Below, piece by piece: positions 1-12,700 of a stretch of DNA of 64,000 nucleotides. This stretch comes from Hydractinia symbiolongicarpus (lineage: Eukaryota; Cnidaria; Hydrozoa; Anthoathecata; Hydractiniidae), in assembly GCF_029227915.1 (NCBI RefSeq), contig NC_079881.1:2914001-2978000 (forward strand), read 5' to 3'. Every line of letters starts with the position of its first letter. The stretch's first letter is position 1. The translations under genes were made by a program, and so were the position numbers. Under the pieces are notes generated by a model. That model was not told the DNA's origin and did no database searches. It saw only the letters and a list, made by a program, of their open reading frames with translations.

Positions 1-3000
1 ACCGTTGTATCTCAAACGGATTGGTACCACCAAGAAGTCAATGAGATGTAGTTTTTGAGAATGTCTCTATTTCTTCAGTGAGTGCTAACGGCCAGGATTG
101 GTTGCACAGTAAAAAAAGACTTATTTATCTAAATTTTCAAAAATGCGCTACCACAGAGCATTGTGTATTCGCTGAATTCCAGCAATCATGTCGAATTAAG
201 AAGAATGTTATTCCTTGGATCCAATTGGCTCATTTATCACACTCATCAGGTCACAGTCCAAAGTTAGTTCAATTAAGTCCCACTGTCAATCGTTTCACTA
301 ATAAAAGCGATGCAACCTAGTAATATCAGAGAAATATCGCAAAATTAATGTTGGTACGAATATGTGACGCAACCGTTGTAACTCAAACGGACTTATACCG
401 TCAGAAAGTCAATGAAATGTAGTTTTTAAAGCTGTTGCTACTTCTTCAGAGCACGATAACGTCTAGGATTGGTCCCACAGTAAAAAATGACTTATTAATC
501 TAAATTTTTTAATGAAGCGCTTCCACAGCGCCCAGTGTAATCGCTGATTTCCAACAATCATGTCAAATTAGGAAGAATGTTATTTCTTGGAGTCCAATTG
601 TCTCATTTATCACATTTATCAGGTCACAGTCCAAAGTTAGTTCAATTAAGTCCCACTGTCAATCGTTTCACTAATAAAAGCGATGCAACCTAGTAATATC
701 AGAGAAATATCGCAAAATTAATGTTGGTACGAATATGTGACCCAACCGTTGTATCTCAAACGGATTGATGCCGTTAGAAAGTCAATGAAATGTAGTTTTT
801 GAACCTTTAGCTACTTCTTCAGAGCACGATAACGTCTAGGATTGGTCCCACAGTAAAAAATGACTTTTTTATTTAAATTTTTAAATAAAGCGCTACCACA
901 ACGCCCAGTGTAACCGCTGAGTTCCGGCAATCATGTCGAATTAAGAAGAATGTTATTCCTTGTAGTCCAAATGGCCCATTTATCGCATTTAAAAGATCAC
1001 AGTCCAGAATCAGTTTAATTAAGTCCCACAGTCAATCGTTTCACTGTTAGAAGCGATGCAACCTAGTAATACCGGAAAAATGTCAGTAAATACATGTTGG
1101 TACGAATATGTGACGCAGCCGTTGTATCTCAAACGGTTTGATACCGCCACGAAGTCAATGAGATGTAGTTTTTGACAATGTCTCTATTTCTTCAGTGCGT
1201 GCTAACGGACAGGATTGGTCCCACAGTAAAAAAAGACTTTTTTATCTAAATTTTTAAAAAAAGCGCTACCACAGAGCATAGTGTACTTGCTGAAATCCAG
1301 CAATCATGTCAATTTAAGAAGAATGTTATTTCTTGTAGTCGAACTGGCACATTTATCACATTTATAAGGTCACAGGCCAAAGTTAGTTTAATTAAGTCCC
1401 ACAGTCAATCGTTTCATTGTTAACAGCGATATAATTAGTAATATCGGAAAAATGTCGCTAAATACATGTTGGTACGAATATGTAACGCAGCCGTTGTATC
1501 TCAAACGGATTGATACTGCCACAAAGTCGGTGAGATTTAGTTTTTGAGAATGTCTCTATTTCTTCAGTGCGTGCTAACGGCCAGGATTGGTCCCACAGTA
1601 TATAAAAACTTATTTATCTAAATTTTTTAAAAAAGCGCTACCACAGAGCCTAGTGTACTCGCTGAATTCCAGCAATCATGTCGAATTAAGAAAAATGTTA
1701 TTCCTTGGAGTCCAATTGGCTCATTCATCGCATTTATAAGGTCACAGTCTAGAATCAGTTCAATTAAGTCCCACAGTCAATCGCTTCACTGTTAAAAGCG
1801 ATACAACTTAGTAACATTGGAAAAAAATCACTAAATACATGTTGCTGCGAATATGTGACGCAACCGTTGTAACTCAAAGGGACTAATACCGTTAGAACGT
1901 CATTGAAATATAGTTTTTGAAACTGTCTCTATTTCTTCAGCGCGCGATAACGGCTAGGATTGGTCCCACAGTAAAAAATGACTTATTTATCTCAATTTTT
2001 AAATGAAGCGCTTCCACAGCGCCCAGTGTAATCGCTGAGTTCCAACAATCATGTCAAAGTAAGAAGAATATTGTTTTTTAGAGTCCAGTTGGCTCACTTA
2101 TCACATTTATAAGGTCAAAGGCCAAAGTTAGTTCAATTAAGTCCCACAGTCAATCATTTCATTTTTAAAAGCGATATAACTTAGTAATATCGGAAAACTG
2201 TCACTAAATACATGTTGGTACGAATATGTGACGAAACCGTTTTAACTCAAAGTGACTGATACCGTTAGAACGTCATTGAATATAGTTTTTGAAATTGTGT
2301 CTATTTTTCAGCGCGCAATAACGGCTAGGATTGGTCCCACAGTAAAAAATGACTTATTTATCTCAATTTTTAAATGAAGCGCTTCCACAGCGCCCAGTGT
2401 AATCGCTGAGTTCCAACAATCATGTCAAAGTAAGAAGAATGTTATTTCTTGGAGTCCAGCTGGCTCACTTATCACATTTATATCGTTACAGGCCAAAGGT
2501 AGTTGAATTAAGTCCCACAGTCAATCATTTCATTGTTAAAAGCGATATAACTTAGTAATATGGGAAAAATGTCACTAAATACATGTTGGTACGAATATGT
2601 GACGCAACCGTTGTATCTCAAACGGATTGATACCGCCAAGAAGTCAATGAGATGTAGTTTTTGATAATGTCTCTATTTCTTCAGTGCGTGCTAACGGCCA
2701 GGATTGGTTCCACAGTAAAAAAAGACTTATTTATCTAAATTTTTAAAAACAACGCTACCACAGAGCATAGTGTATTCGCTGAATTCCAGCAATCATGTCG
2801 AATTAAGAAGAATGTTATTTCTTGTAGTCGAACTGGCACATTTATCACATTTATAAGGTCACAGGCCATAGTTAGTTCAATTAAGTCCCACAGTCAATCG
2901 TTTCATTGTTAACAGCGATATAATTAGTAATATCGGAAAAATGTCGCTAAATACATGTTGGTACGAATATGTAACGCAGCCGTTGTATCTCAAACTGATT

Positions 3001-3353
3001 GATACTGCCACAAAGTCGGTGAGATTTAGTTTTTTGAGAATGTCTCTATTTCTTCAGTGCGTGCTAACGGCCAGGAATGGTCCCACAGTATATAAAAACT
3101 TATTTATCTAAATTTTTAAAAAAAGCGCTACCACAGAGCCTAGTGTACTCGCTGAATTCCAGCAATCATGTCGAATTAAGAAAAATGTTATTCCTTGGAG
3201 TCCAATTGGCTCATTTATCGCATTTATAAGGTCACAGTCTAGAATCAGTTCAATTAAGTCCCACAGTCAATCGCTTCACTGTTAAAAGCGGTACAACTTA
3301 GTAATATTGGAAAAAAATCACTAAACATATGTTGGTACGAATATGTGACGCAA

Positions 3354-3443
3354 CCGTTGTAACTCAAACGGACTGATACCGTTAGAACGTCATTGAAATG
3401 TAATTTTTGAAACAGTCTCTATTTCTTCAGCGCGCGATAACGG
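3354..3443. other. AACGG/CCGTT dyad cluster, representative monomer
   Basis: In this monomer CCGTT (3354-3358), AACGG (3367-3371) and CCGTT (3379-3383) are spaced by 8 and 7 bases, so they form two overlapping inverted repeats. A fourth core, TAACGG, lies at 3438-3443. The first two cores recur in most monomers, and the third and fourth in many of them. Read on the appropriate strand, three of the four fit YAAC(G/T)G, the known recognition core of Myb-type DNA-binding domains. That this is a binding site is inference; conservation among copies could also reflect recent amplification. Confidence 0.45.
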
Positions 3444-3497
3444 CTAGGCTTGGTTCCACAGTAAAAAATGACTTATTTATCTCAATTTTTAAATGAA

Positions 3498-3512
3498 GCG
3501 CTTCCACAGCGC
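3498..3512. other. GCGCT-N5-AGCGC hairpin segment of the monomer
   Basis: The two 5-base arms are perfect inverted repeats around a 5-base loop. The hairpin is kept in some subtypes (gcgct-tccac-agcgc, gcgct-accac-agcgc, gcgct-gccac-agcgc) and lost in others, where the right arm reads agagc or the left arm reads actct or ccct. It is useful as a subtype marker; no function is claimed. Confidence 0.5.
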
Positions 3513-5318
3513 CCAGTGTAATCGCTGAGTTCCAACAATCATGTCAAAGTAAGAAGAATATTGCTTTTTAGAGTCCAGTTGGCTCACTTATCACATTTAT
3601 AAGGTCAAAGGCCAAAGTTAGTTCAATTAAGTCCCACAGTCAATCATTTCATTTTTAAAAGCGATATAACTTAGTAATATCGGAAAACTGTCACTAAATA
3701 CATGTTGGTACGAATATGTGACGAAACCGTTTTAACTCAAAGTGACTGATACCGTTAGAACGTCATTGAATATAGTTTTTGAAATTGTGTCTATTTTTCA
3801 GCGCGCAATAACGGCTAGGATTGGTCCCACAGTAAAAAATGACTTATTTATCTCAATTTTTAAATGAAGCGCTTCCACAGCGCCCAGTGTAATCGCTGAG
3901 TTCCAACAATCATGTCAAAGTAAGAAGAATGTTATTTCTTGGAGTCCAGCTGGCTCACTTATCACATTTATAACGTTACATGCCAAAGGTAGTTGAATTA
4001 AGTCCCACAGTCAATCATTTCATTGTTAAAAGCGATATAACTTAGTAATATCGGAAAAATGTCACTAAATACATGTTGGTACGAATATGTGACGCAACCG
4101 TTGTATCTCAAACGGATTGATACCGCCAAGAAGTCAATGAGATGTAGTATTTGAAAATGTCTCTATTTCTTCAGTGAGTGCTAACGGCCAGGATTGGTTC
4201 CACAGTAAAGAAAGACTTATTTATCTAAATTTTTAAAAACAGCTCTACCAAAGAGCATAGTGTATTCACTGAATTCCAGCAATCATGTCGAATTAAGAAG
4301 AATGTTATTCCTTGGAGTCCAATTGGCTCATTTATTACATTTATAAGGTCACAGTCCAGAATCAGTTCAATTAAGTCCCACAGTCAATCGTTTCACTGTT
4401 AAAAGCGATGCAACCTAGTAATAGCGGAAAAATACCGCTAAATACATGTTGGTACGAATATGTGACCCAACTGTTATAACTCAAACGGACTGATACCGCC
4501 AGAAAGTAATTGAAATGAAGTTTTTGAAACTGTCTTTATTTCTTCAGCGCGCGATAACGGCTAGGATTGGTCCCACAGTAAAAAATGACTTATTTATCTC
4601 AATTTTTAAATGAAGCGCTTCCACAGCGCGCAGTGTAATCGGTGAGTTCCAGCACACATGTCAAAGTAAGAAGAATGTTACTTCTTGGAGTCCAATTGTC
4701 TCATTTATCTCATTTATCAGGTCACAGTCCAAAGTTAGTTCAATTAAGTCCCACAGTCACTCATTTCATTGTTAAAAGCGAGATAACTTAGTAATATTGG
4801 AAAAATGTCACTAAATACATGTTGGTACGAATATGTAACACAACCGTTGTATCTCAAACGGATTGATACCACCAAGAAGTCAATGAGATGTAGTTTTTGA
4901 AAATGTCTCTATTTCTTCAGTGAGTGCTAACGGCCAGGATTGGTTCCACAGTAAAAAAACACTTATTTATCTAAATTTTTAAAAACAGCGCTACCACAGA
5001 GCCTAGTGTACTCGCTGAATTCCAGCAATCATGTCGAATTAAGAAAAATGTTATTCCTTGGAGTCCAATTGGCTCATTCATCGCATTTATAAAGTCACAG
5101 TCTAGAATCAGTTCAATTAAGTCCCACAGTCAATCGCTTCACTGTTAAAAGCGATACAACTTAGTAACATTGGAAAAAAATCACTAAATACATGTTGCTG
5201 CAAATATGTGACGCAACCGTTGTAACTCAAAGGGACTAATACCGTTAGAACGTCATTGAAATATAGTTTTTGAAACTGTCTCTATTTCTTCAGCGCACGA
5301 TAACGGCTAGGATTGGTC

Positions 5319-5342
5319 CCACAGTAAAAATGTTATTTCTTG
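5319..5342 (+). other. 91-bp deletion junction inside a monomer
   Basis: The monomer runs from 'cacagtaaaaa' directly into 'tgttatttcttgg', losing the 91 bases corresponding to 1978-2068 of the related monomer. A short run of A before TG could have provided microhomology. The same junction occurs again near 9700-9722. Confidence 0.8.
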
Positions 5343-8247
5343 GAGTCCAATTGGCTCATTTATCGCATTTATAAGGTCAAAGGCCAAAGTTAGTTCAATT
5401 AAGTCCCACAGTCAATCATTTCATTTTTAAAAGCGATATAACTTAGTAATATCGGAAAACTGTCACTAAATACATGTTGGTACGAATATGTGACGAAACC
5501 GTTTTAACTCAAAGTGACTGATACCGTTAGAACGTCATTGAATATAGTTTTTGAAATTGTGTCTATTTTTCAGCGCGCAATAACGGCTAGGATTGGTCCC
5601 ACAGTAAAAAATGACTTATTTATCTCAATTTTTAAATGAAGCGCTTCCACAGCGCCCAGTGTAATCGCTGAGTTCCAACAATCATGTCAAAGTAAGAAGA
5701 ATGTTATTTCTTGGAGTCCAGCTGGCTCACTTATCACATTTATATCGTTACAGGCCAAAGGTAGTTGAATTAAGTCCCACAGTCAATCATTTCATTGTTA
5801 AAAGCGATATAACTTAGTAATATGGGAAAAATGTCACTAAATACATGTTGGTACGAATATGTGACGCAACCGTTGTATCTCAAACGGATTGATACCGCCA
5901 AGAAGTCAATGAGATGTAGTTTTTGATAATGTCTCTATTTCTTCAGTGCGTGCTAACGGCCAGGATTGGTTCCACAGTAAAAAAAGACTTATTTATCTAA
6001 ATTTTTAAAAACAACGCTACCACAGAGCATAGTGTATTCGCTGAATTCCAGCAATCATGTCGAATTAAGAAGAATGTTATTTCTTGTAGTCGAACTGGCA
6101 CATTTATCACATTTATAAGGTCACAGGCCATAGTTAGTTCAATTAAGTCCCACAGTCAATCGTTTCATTGTTAACAGCGATATAATTAGTAATATCGGAA
6201 AAATGTCGCTAAATACATGTTGGTACGAATATGTAACGCAGCCGTTGTATCTCAAACTGATTGATACTGCCACAAAGTCGGTGAGATTTAGTTTTTTGAG
6301 AATGTCTCTATTTCTTCAGTGCGTGCTAACGGCCAGGAATGGTCCCACAGTATATAAAAACTTATTTATCTAAATTTTTAAAAAAAGCGCTACCACAGAG
6401 CCTAGTGTACTCGCTGAATTCCAGCAATCATGTCGAATTAAGAAAAATGTTATTCCTTGGAGTCCAATTGGCTCATTTATCGCATTTATAAGGTCACAGT
6501 CTAGAATCAGTTCAATTAAGTCCCACAGTCAATCGCTTCACTGTTAAAAGCGGTACAACTTAGTAATATTGGAAAAAAATCACTAAACATATGTTGGTAC
6601 GAATATGTGACGCAACCGTTGTAACTCAAACGGACTGATACCGTTAGAACGTCATTGAAATGTAATTTTTGAAACAGTCTCTATTTCTTCAGCGCGCGAT
6701 AACGGCTAGGCTTGGTTCCACAGTAAAAAATGACTTATTTATCTCAATTTTTAAATGAAGCGCTTCCACAGCGCCCAGTGTAATCGCTGAGTTCCAACAA
6801 TCATGTCAAAGTAAGAAGAATATTGCTTTTTAGAGTCCAGTTGGCTCACTTATCACATTTATAAGGTCAAAGGCCAAAGTTAGTTCAATTAAGTCCCACA
6901 GTCAATCATTTCATTTTTAAAAGCGATATAACTTAGTAATATCGGAAAACTGTCACTAAATACATGTTGGTACGAATATGTGACGAAACCGTTTTAACTC
7001 AAAGTGACTGATACCGTTAGAACGTCATTGAATATAGTTTTTGAAATTGTGTCTATTTTTCAGCGCGCAATAACGGCTAGGATTGGTCCCACAGTAAAAA
7101 ATGACTTATTTATCTCAATTTTTAAATGAAGCGCTTCCACAGCGCCCAGTGTAATCGCTGAGTTCCAACAATCATGTCAAAGTAAGAAGAATGTTATTTC
7201 TTGGAGTCCAGCTGGCTCACTTATCACATTTATAACGTTACATGCCAAAGGTAGTTGAATTAAGTCCCACAGTCAATCATTTCATTGTTAAAAGCGATAT
7301 AACTTAGTAATATCGGAAAAATGTCACTAAATACATGTTGGTACGAATATGTGACGCAACCGTTGTATCTCAAACGGATTGATACCGCCAAGAAGTCAAT
7401 GAGATGTAGTATTTGAAAATGTCTCTATTTCTTCAGTGAGTGCTAACGGCCAGGATTGGTTCCACAGTAAAGAAAGACTTATTTATCTAAATTTTTAAAA
7501 ACAGCTCTACCAAAGAGCATAGTGTATTCACTGAATTCCAGCAATCATGTCGAATTAAGAAGAATGTTATTCCTTGGAGTCCAATTGGCTCATTTATTAC
7601 ATTTATAAGGTCACAGTCCAGAATCAGTTCAATTAAGTCCCACAGTCAATCGTTTCACTGTTAAAAGCGATGCAACCTAGTAATAGCGGAAAAATACCGC
7701 TAAATACATGTTGGTACGAATATGTGACCCAACTGTTGTAACTCAAACGGACTGATACCGCCAGAAAGTAATTGAAATGAAATTTTTGAAACTGTCTTTA
7801 TTTCTTCAGCGCGCGATAACGGCTAGGATTGGTCCCACAGTAAAAAATGACTTATTTATCTCAATTTTTAAATGAAGCGCTTCCACAGCGCGCAGTGTAA
7901 TCGGTGAGTTCCAGCACACATGTCAAAGTAAGAAGAATGTTACTTCTTGGAGTCCAATTGTCTCATTTATCTCATTTATCAGGTCACAGTCCAAAGTTAG
8001 TTCAATTAAGTCCCACAGTCACTCATTTCATTGTTAAAAGCGAGATAACTTAGTAATATTGGAAAAATGTCACTAAATACATGTTGGTACGAATATGTAA
8101 CACAACCGTTGTATCTCAAACGGATTGATACCACCAAGAAGTCAATGAGATGTAGTTTTTGAAAATGTCTCTATTTCTTCAGTGAGTGCTAACGGCCAGG
8201 ATTGGTTCCACAGTAAAAAAACACTTATTTATCTAAATTTTTAAAAA
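5331..8247 (+). repeat. Higher-order duplication, copy 2 (offset 3262 bp)
   Basis: Near-identical partner of 2069-4985. Its left edge coincides with the junction of a 91-bp internal monomer deletion: upstream of that junction the offset to the matching monomer is 3353 bp, downstream it is 3262 bp, a difference of exactly 91. The duplicated segment therefore appears to continue through the deleted monomer. Confidence 0.85.
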
Positions 8248-9697
8248 CAGCTCTACCAAGAGCATAGTGTATTCACTGAATTCCAGCAATCATGTCGAAT
8301 TAATAAGAAGGTTATTCCTTGGAGTCCAATTGGCTCATTTATTACATTTATAAGGTCACAGTCCAGAATCAGTTCAATTAAGTCCTACAGTCAATCGTTT
8401 CACTGTTAAAAGCGATGCAACCTAGTAATAGCGGAAAAATATCGCTAAATACATGTTGGTACGAATATGTGACGCAACCGTTGTAACTCAAACGGACTGA
8501 TACCGTTAGAAAGTCAATGAAATGTAGTTTTTAAAGCTGTTGCTACTTCTTCAGAGCACGATAACGTCTAGGATTGGTCCCACAGTAAAAAATGACTTTT
8601 TTATTTAAATTTCTAAATGAAGCGCTACCACAACGCCCAGTGTAACCGCTGAGTTCCGGCAATCATGTCGAATTAAGAAGAATGTTATTCCTTGGAGTCC
8701 AAATGGCCCATTTATCGCATTTAAAAGATCACAGTCCAGAATCAGTTTAATTAAGTCCCACAGTCAATCGTTTCACTGTTAAAAGCGATGCAACCTAGTA
8801 ATACCGGAAAAATGTCAGTAAATACATGTTGGTACGAATATGTGACGCAGCCGTGTTATTTCAAACGGATTGATACCGCCACGAAGTCAATGAGGTGTAG
8901 TTTTTGAGAATATCTCTATTTCTTCAGTGCGTGCTAACGACCATGATTGGTCCCACAGTAAAAATAGACTTATTTATCTAAATGTTTTAAAAAAGCGCTA
9001 CCACAGAGCATAGTGCACTCGCTGAATCCAAGCAATCATGTCGAATTAAGAAGAATGTTATTTCTTGTAGTCAAACTGGCACATTTATCACATTTATAAG
9101 GTCACAGGCCAAACTTAGTTCAATTAAGTCCCACAGTCAATCGTTTCATTGTTAACAGCGATATAATTAGTAATATCGGAAAAATGTCGCTAAATACATG
9201 TTGGTACGAATATGTAACGCAGCCGTTGTATCTCAAACGGATTGATACTGCCACGAAGTCGGTGAGATTTAGTTTTTGAGAATTTCTCTATTTCTTCAGT
9301 GCGTGCTGACGGCCAGGATTGGTCCCACAGTATATAAAAACTTATTTATCTAAATTTTTAAAAAAAGCGCTACCACAGAGCATAGTGTACTCGCTGAATT
9401 CCAGCAATCATGTCGAATTAAGAAAAATGTTATTCCTTGGAGTCCAATTGGCTCATTTATCGCATTTATAAGGTCACAGTCTAGAATCAGTTCAATTAAG
9501 TCCCACAGTCAATCGCTTCACTGTTAAAAGCAATACAACTTAGTAATATTGGAAAAAAATCACTAAATACATGTTGCTGCAAATATGTGACGCAACCGTT
9601 GTAACTCAAAGGGACTAATACCGTTAGAACGTCATTGAAATATAGTTTTTGAAACTGTCTCTATTTCTTCAGCGCACGATAACGGCTAGGATTGGTC

Positions 9698-9722
9698 CCA
9701 CAGTAAAAATGTTATTTCTTGG
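9698..9722 (+). other. Second copy of the 91-bp deletion junction
   Basis: It has the same junction, 'cacagtaaaaa' joined to 'tgttatttcttgg', as at 5319-5342, in a monomer whose upstream part is also the same subtype ('aaagggactaatacc', 'gcgcacgataacgg'). The deletion allele therefore spread by duplication rather than arising twice. Confidence 0.8.
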
Positions 9723-12700
9723 AGTCCAATTGGCTCATTTATCGCATTTATAACGTCACAGTCTAGAATCAGTTCAATTAAGTCCCACAGTCAATCGCTT
9801 CACTGTTAAAAGCAATACAACTTAGTAATATTGGAAAAAAATCACTAAATACATGTTGCTGCGAATATGTGACGCAACCGTTGTAACTCAAAGGGACTAA
9901 TACCGTTAGAACGTCATTGAAATATAATTTTTGAAACTGTCTCTATTTCTTCAGCGCGCGATAACGGCTAGGATTGGTCCCACAGTAAAAAATAACTTAT
10001 TTATCTCAATTTTTAAATGAAGCGCTACCACAGAGCATAGTGTACTCGCTGAATTCCAGCAATCATGTGGAATTAAGAAGAATGTTATTCCTTGGAGTCC
10101 AATTGGCTCATTTATCGCATTTATGAGGTCACAGTCCAGAATCAGTTCAATTAAGTCCCACAGTCAATCGCTTCACTGTTAAAAGTGGTACAACTTAGTA
10201 ATATTGGAAAAAAATCACTAAATACATGTTGGTACGAATATGTGACGCAACCGTTGTAACTCAAACGGACTGATACCGTTAGAACGTCATTGAAATGTAA
10301 TTTTTGAAACAGTCTCTATTTCTTCAGCGCGCGATAACGGCTAGGGTTGGTTCCACAGTAAAAAATGACTTATTTATCTCAAATTTTAAATGAAGCGCTT
10401 CCACAGCGCCCAGTGTAATCGCTGAGTTCCAACAATCATGTCAAAGTAAGAGGAATATTGTTTTGTAGAGTCCAGTTGGCTCACTTATCACATTTATAAG
10501 GTCAAAGGCCAAAGTTAGTTCAATTAAGTCCCACAGTCAATCATTTCATTTTTAAAAGCGATATAACTTAGTAATATCGGAAAACTGTCACTAAGTACAT
10601 GTTGGTACGAATATGTGACGCAACCGTTGTAACTCAAAGTGACTGATACCGTTAGAACGTCATTGAATATAGTTTTTGAAATTGTCTCTATTTCTTCAGC
10701 GCGCAATACGGCTAGGATTGGTCCCACACTAAAAAATGACTTATTTATCTCAATTTTTAAATGAAGCTCTACCAAAGAGCATAGTGTATTCACTGAATTC
10801 CAGCAATCATGTCGAATTAATAAGAAGGTTATTCCTTGGAGTCCAATTGGCTCATTTATTACATTTATAAGGTCACAGTCCAGAATCAGTTCAATTAAGT
10901 CCTACAGTCAATCGTTTCACTGTTAAAAGCGATGCAACCTAGTAATAGCGGAAAAATATCGCTAAATACATGTTGGTACGAATATGTGACGCAACCGTTG
11001 TAACTCAAACGGACTTATACCGTCAGAAAGTCAATGAAATGTAGTTTTTAAAGCTGTTGCTACTTCTTCAGAGCACGATAACGTCTAGGATTGGTCCCCC
11101 AGTAAAAAATGACTTATTAATCTAAATTTTTTAATGAAGCGCTTCCACAGCGCCCAGTGTAATCGCTGATTTCCAACAATCATGTCAAATTAGGAAGAAT
11201 GTTATTTCTTGGAGTCCAATTGTCTCATTTATCACATTTATCAGGTCACAGTCCAAAGTTAGCTCAATTAAGTCCCACAGTCAATCATTTCATTGTTAAA
11301 AGCGATATAACTTAGTAATATCGGAAAAATGTCACTAAATACATGTTGGTACGAATATGTAACACAACCGTTGTATCTCAAACGGATTGGTACCACCAAG
11401 AAGTCAATGAGATGTAGTTTTTGAGAATGTCTCTATTTCTTCAGTGAGTGCTAACGGCCAGGATTGGTTGCACAGTAAAAAAACACTTATTTATCTAAAT
11501 TTTCAAAAATGCGCTACCACAGAGCATAGTGTATTCGCTGAATTCCAGCAATCATGTCGAATTAAGAAGAATGTTATTCCTTGGAACAATTGGCTCATTT
11601 ATCACACTCATCAGGTCACAGTCCAAAGTTAGTTCAATTAAGTCCCACTGTCAATCGTTTCACTAATAAAAGCGATGCAACCTAGTAATATCAGAGAAAT
11701 ATCGCTAAATTAATGTTGGTACGAATATGTGACCCAACCGTTGTATCTCAAACGGATTGATGCCGTTAGAAAGTCAATGAAATGTAGTTTTTGAAACTTT
11801 AGCTACTTCTTCAGAGCACGATAACGTCTAGGATTGGTCCCACAGTAAAAAATGACTTTTTTATTTAAATTTTTAAATGAAGCGCTACCACAGAGCATAG
11901 TGCACTCGCTGAATCCAAGCAATCATGTCGAATTAAGAAGAATGTTATTTCTTGTAGTCGAACTGGCACATTTATCACATTTATAAGGTCACAGGCCAAA
12001 GTTAGTTCAATTAAGTCCCACAGTCAATCGTTTCATTGTTAACAGCGATATAATTAGTAATATCGGAAAAATGTCGCTAAATACATGTTGGTACGAATAT
12101 GTAACGCAGCCGTTGTATCTCAAACGGATTGATACTGCCACAAAGTCGGTGAGATTTAGTTTTTGAGAATGTCTCTATTTCTTCGGTGCGTGCTAACGGC
12201 AGGATTGGTCCCACAGTATATAAAAACTTATTTATCTAAATTTTTAAAAAAAGCGCTACCACAGAGCCTAGTGTACTCGCTGAATTCCAGCAATCATGTC
12301 GAATTAAGAAAAATGTTATTCCTTGGAGTCCAATTGGCTCATTTATCGCATTTATAAGGTCACAGTCTAGAATCAGTTCAATTAAGTCCTACAGTCAATC
12401 GCTTCACTGTTAAAAGCGATACAACTTAGTAATATTGGAAAAAAATCACTAAATACATGTTGCTGCGAATATGTGACGTAACCGTTGTAACTCAAAGGGA
12501 CTAATACCGTTAGAACGTCATTGAAATATAGTTTTTGAAACTGTCTCTATTTCTTCAGCGCGCGATAACGGCTAGGATTGGTCCCACAGAAAAAAATAAC
12601 TTATTTATCTCAATTCTTAAATGAAGCGCTACCACAGAGCATAGTGTACTAGCTGAATTCCAGCAATCATGTGAAATTAAGAAGAATGTTATTCCTTGGA

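Larger units (their letters stand above)
2069..4985 (+). repeat. Higher-order duplication, copy 1 (offset 3262 bp)
   Basis: This ~2.9-kb stretch is repeated at 5331-8247 with a constant offset of 3262 bp; for example the rare variant acgaaaccgttttaac is at 2231 and 3721 here and at 5493 and 6983 in the copy. Only scattered single-base differences were noticed, for example near 4467 and 4519, so the duplication is recent. It contains an internal four-monomer repeat of 1490 bp (2231 against 3721). The right edge is marked by divergence inside a monomer near 4985/8247. Confidence 0.85.

Noticed and set aside
78-320. Satellite open frames of 60-90 codons (also at 11444, 12163, 19240, 22224, 23362, 25202, 52075, 59378, 61858, 63098 and minus-strand 10524, 16478)
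   Set aside because: They start and end at equivalent monomer positions, are interrupted in neighbouring monomers and differ only as the satellite subtypes differ; there is no conservation of frame.
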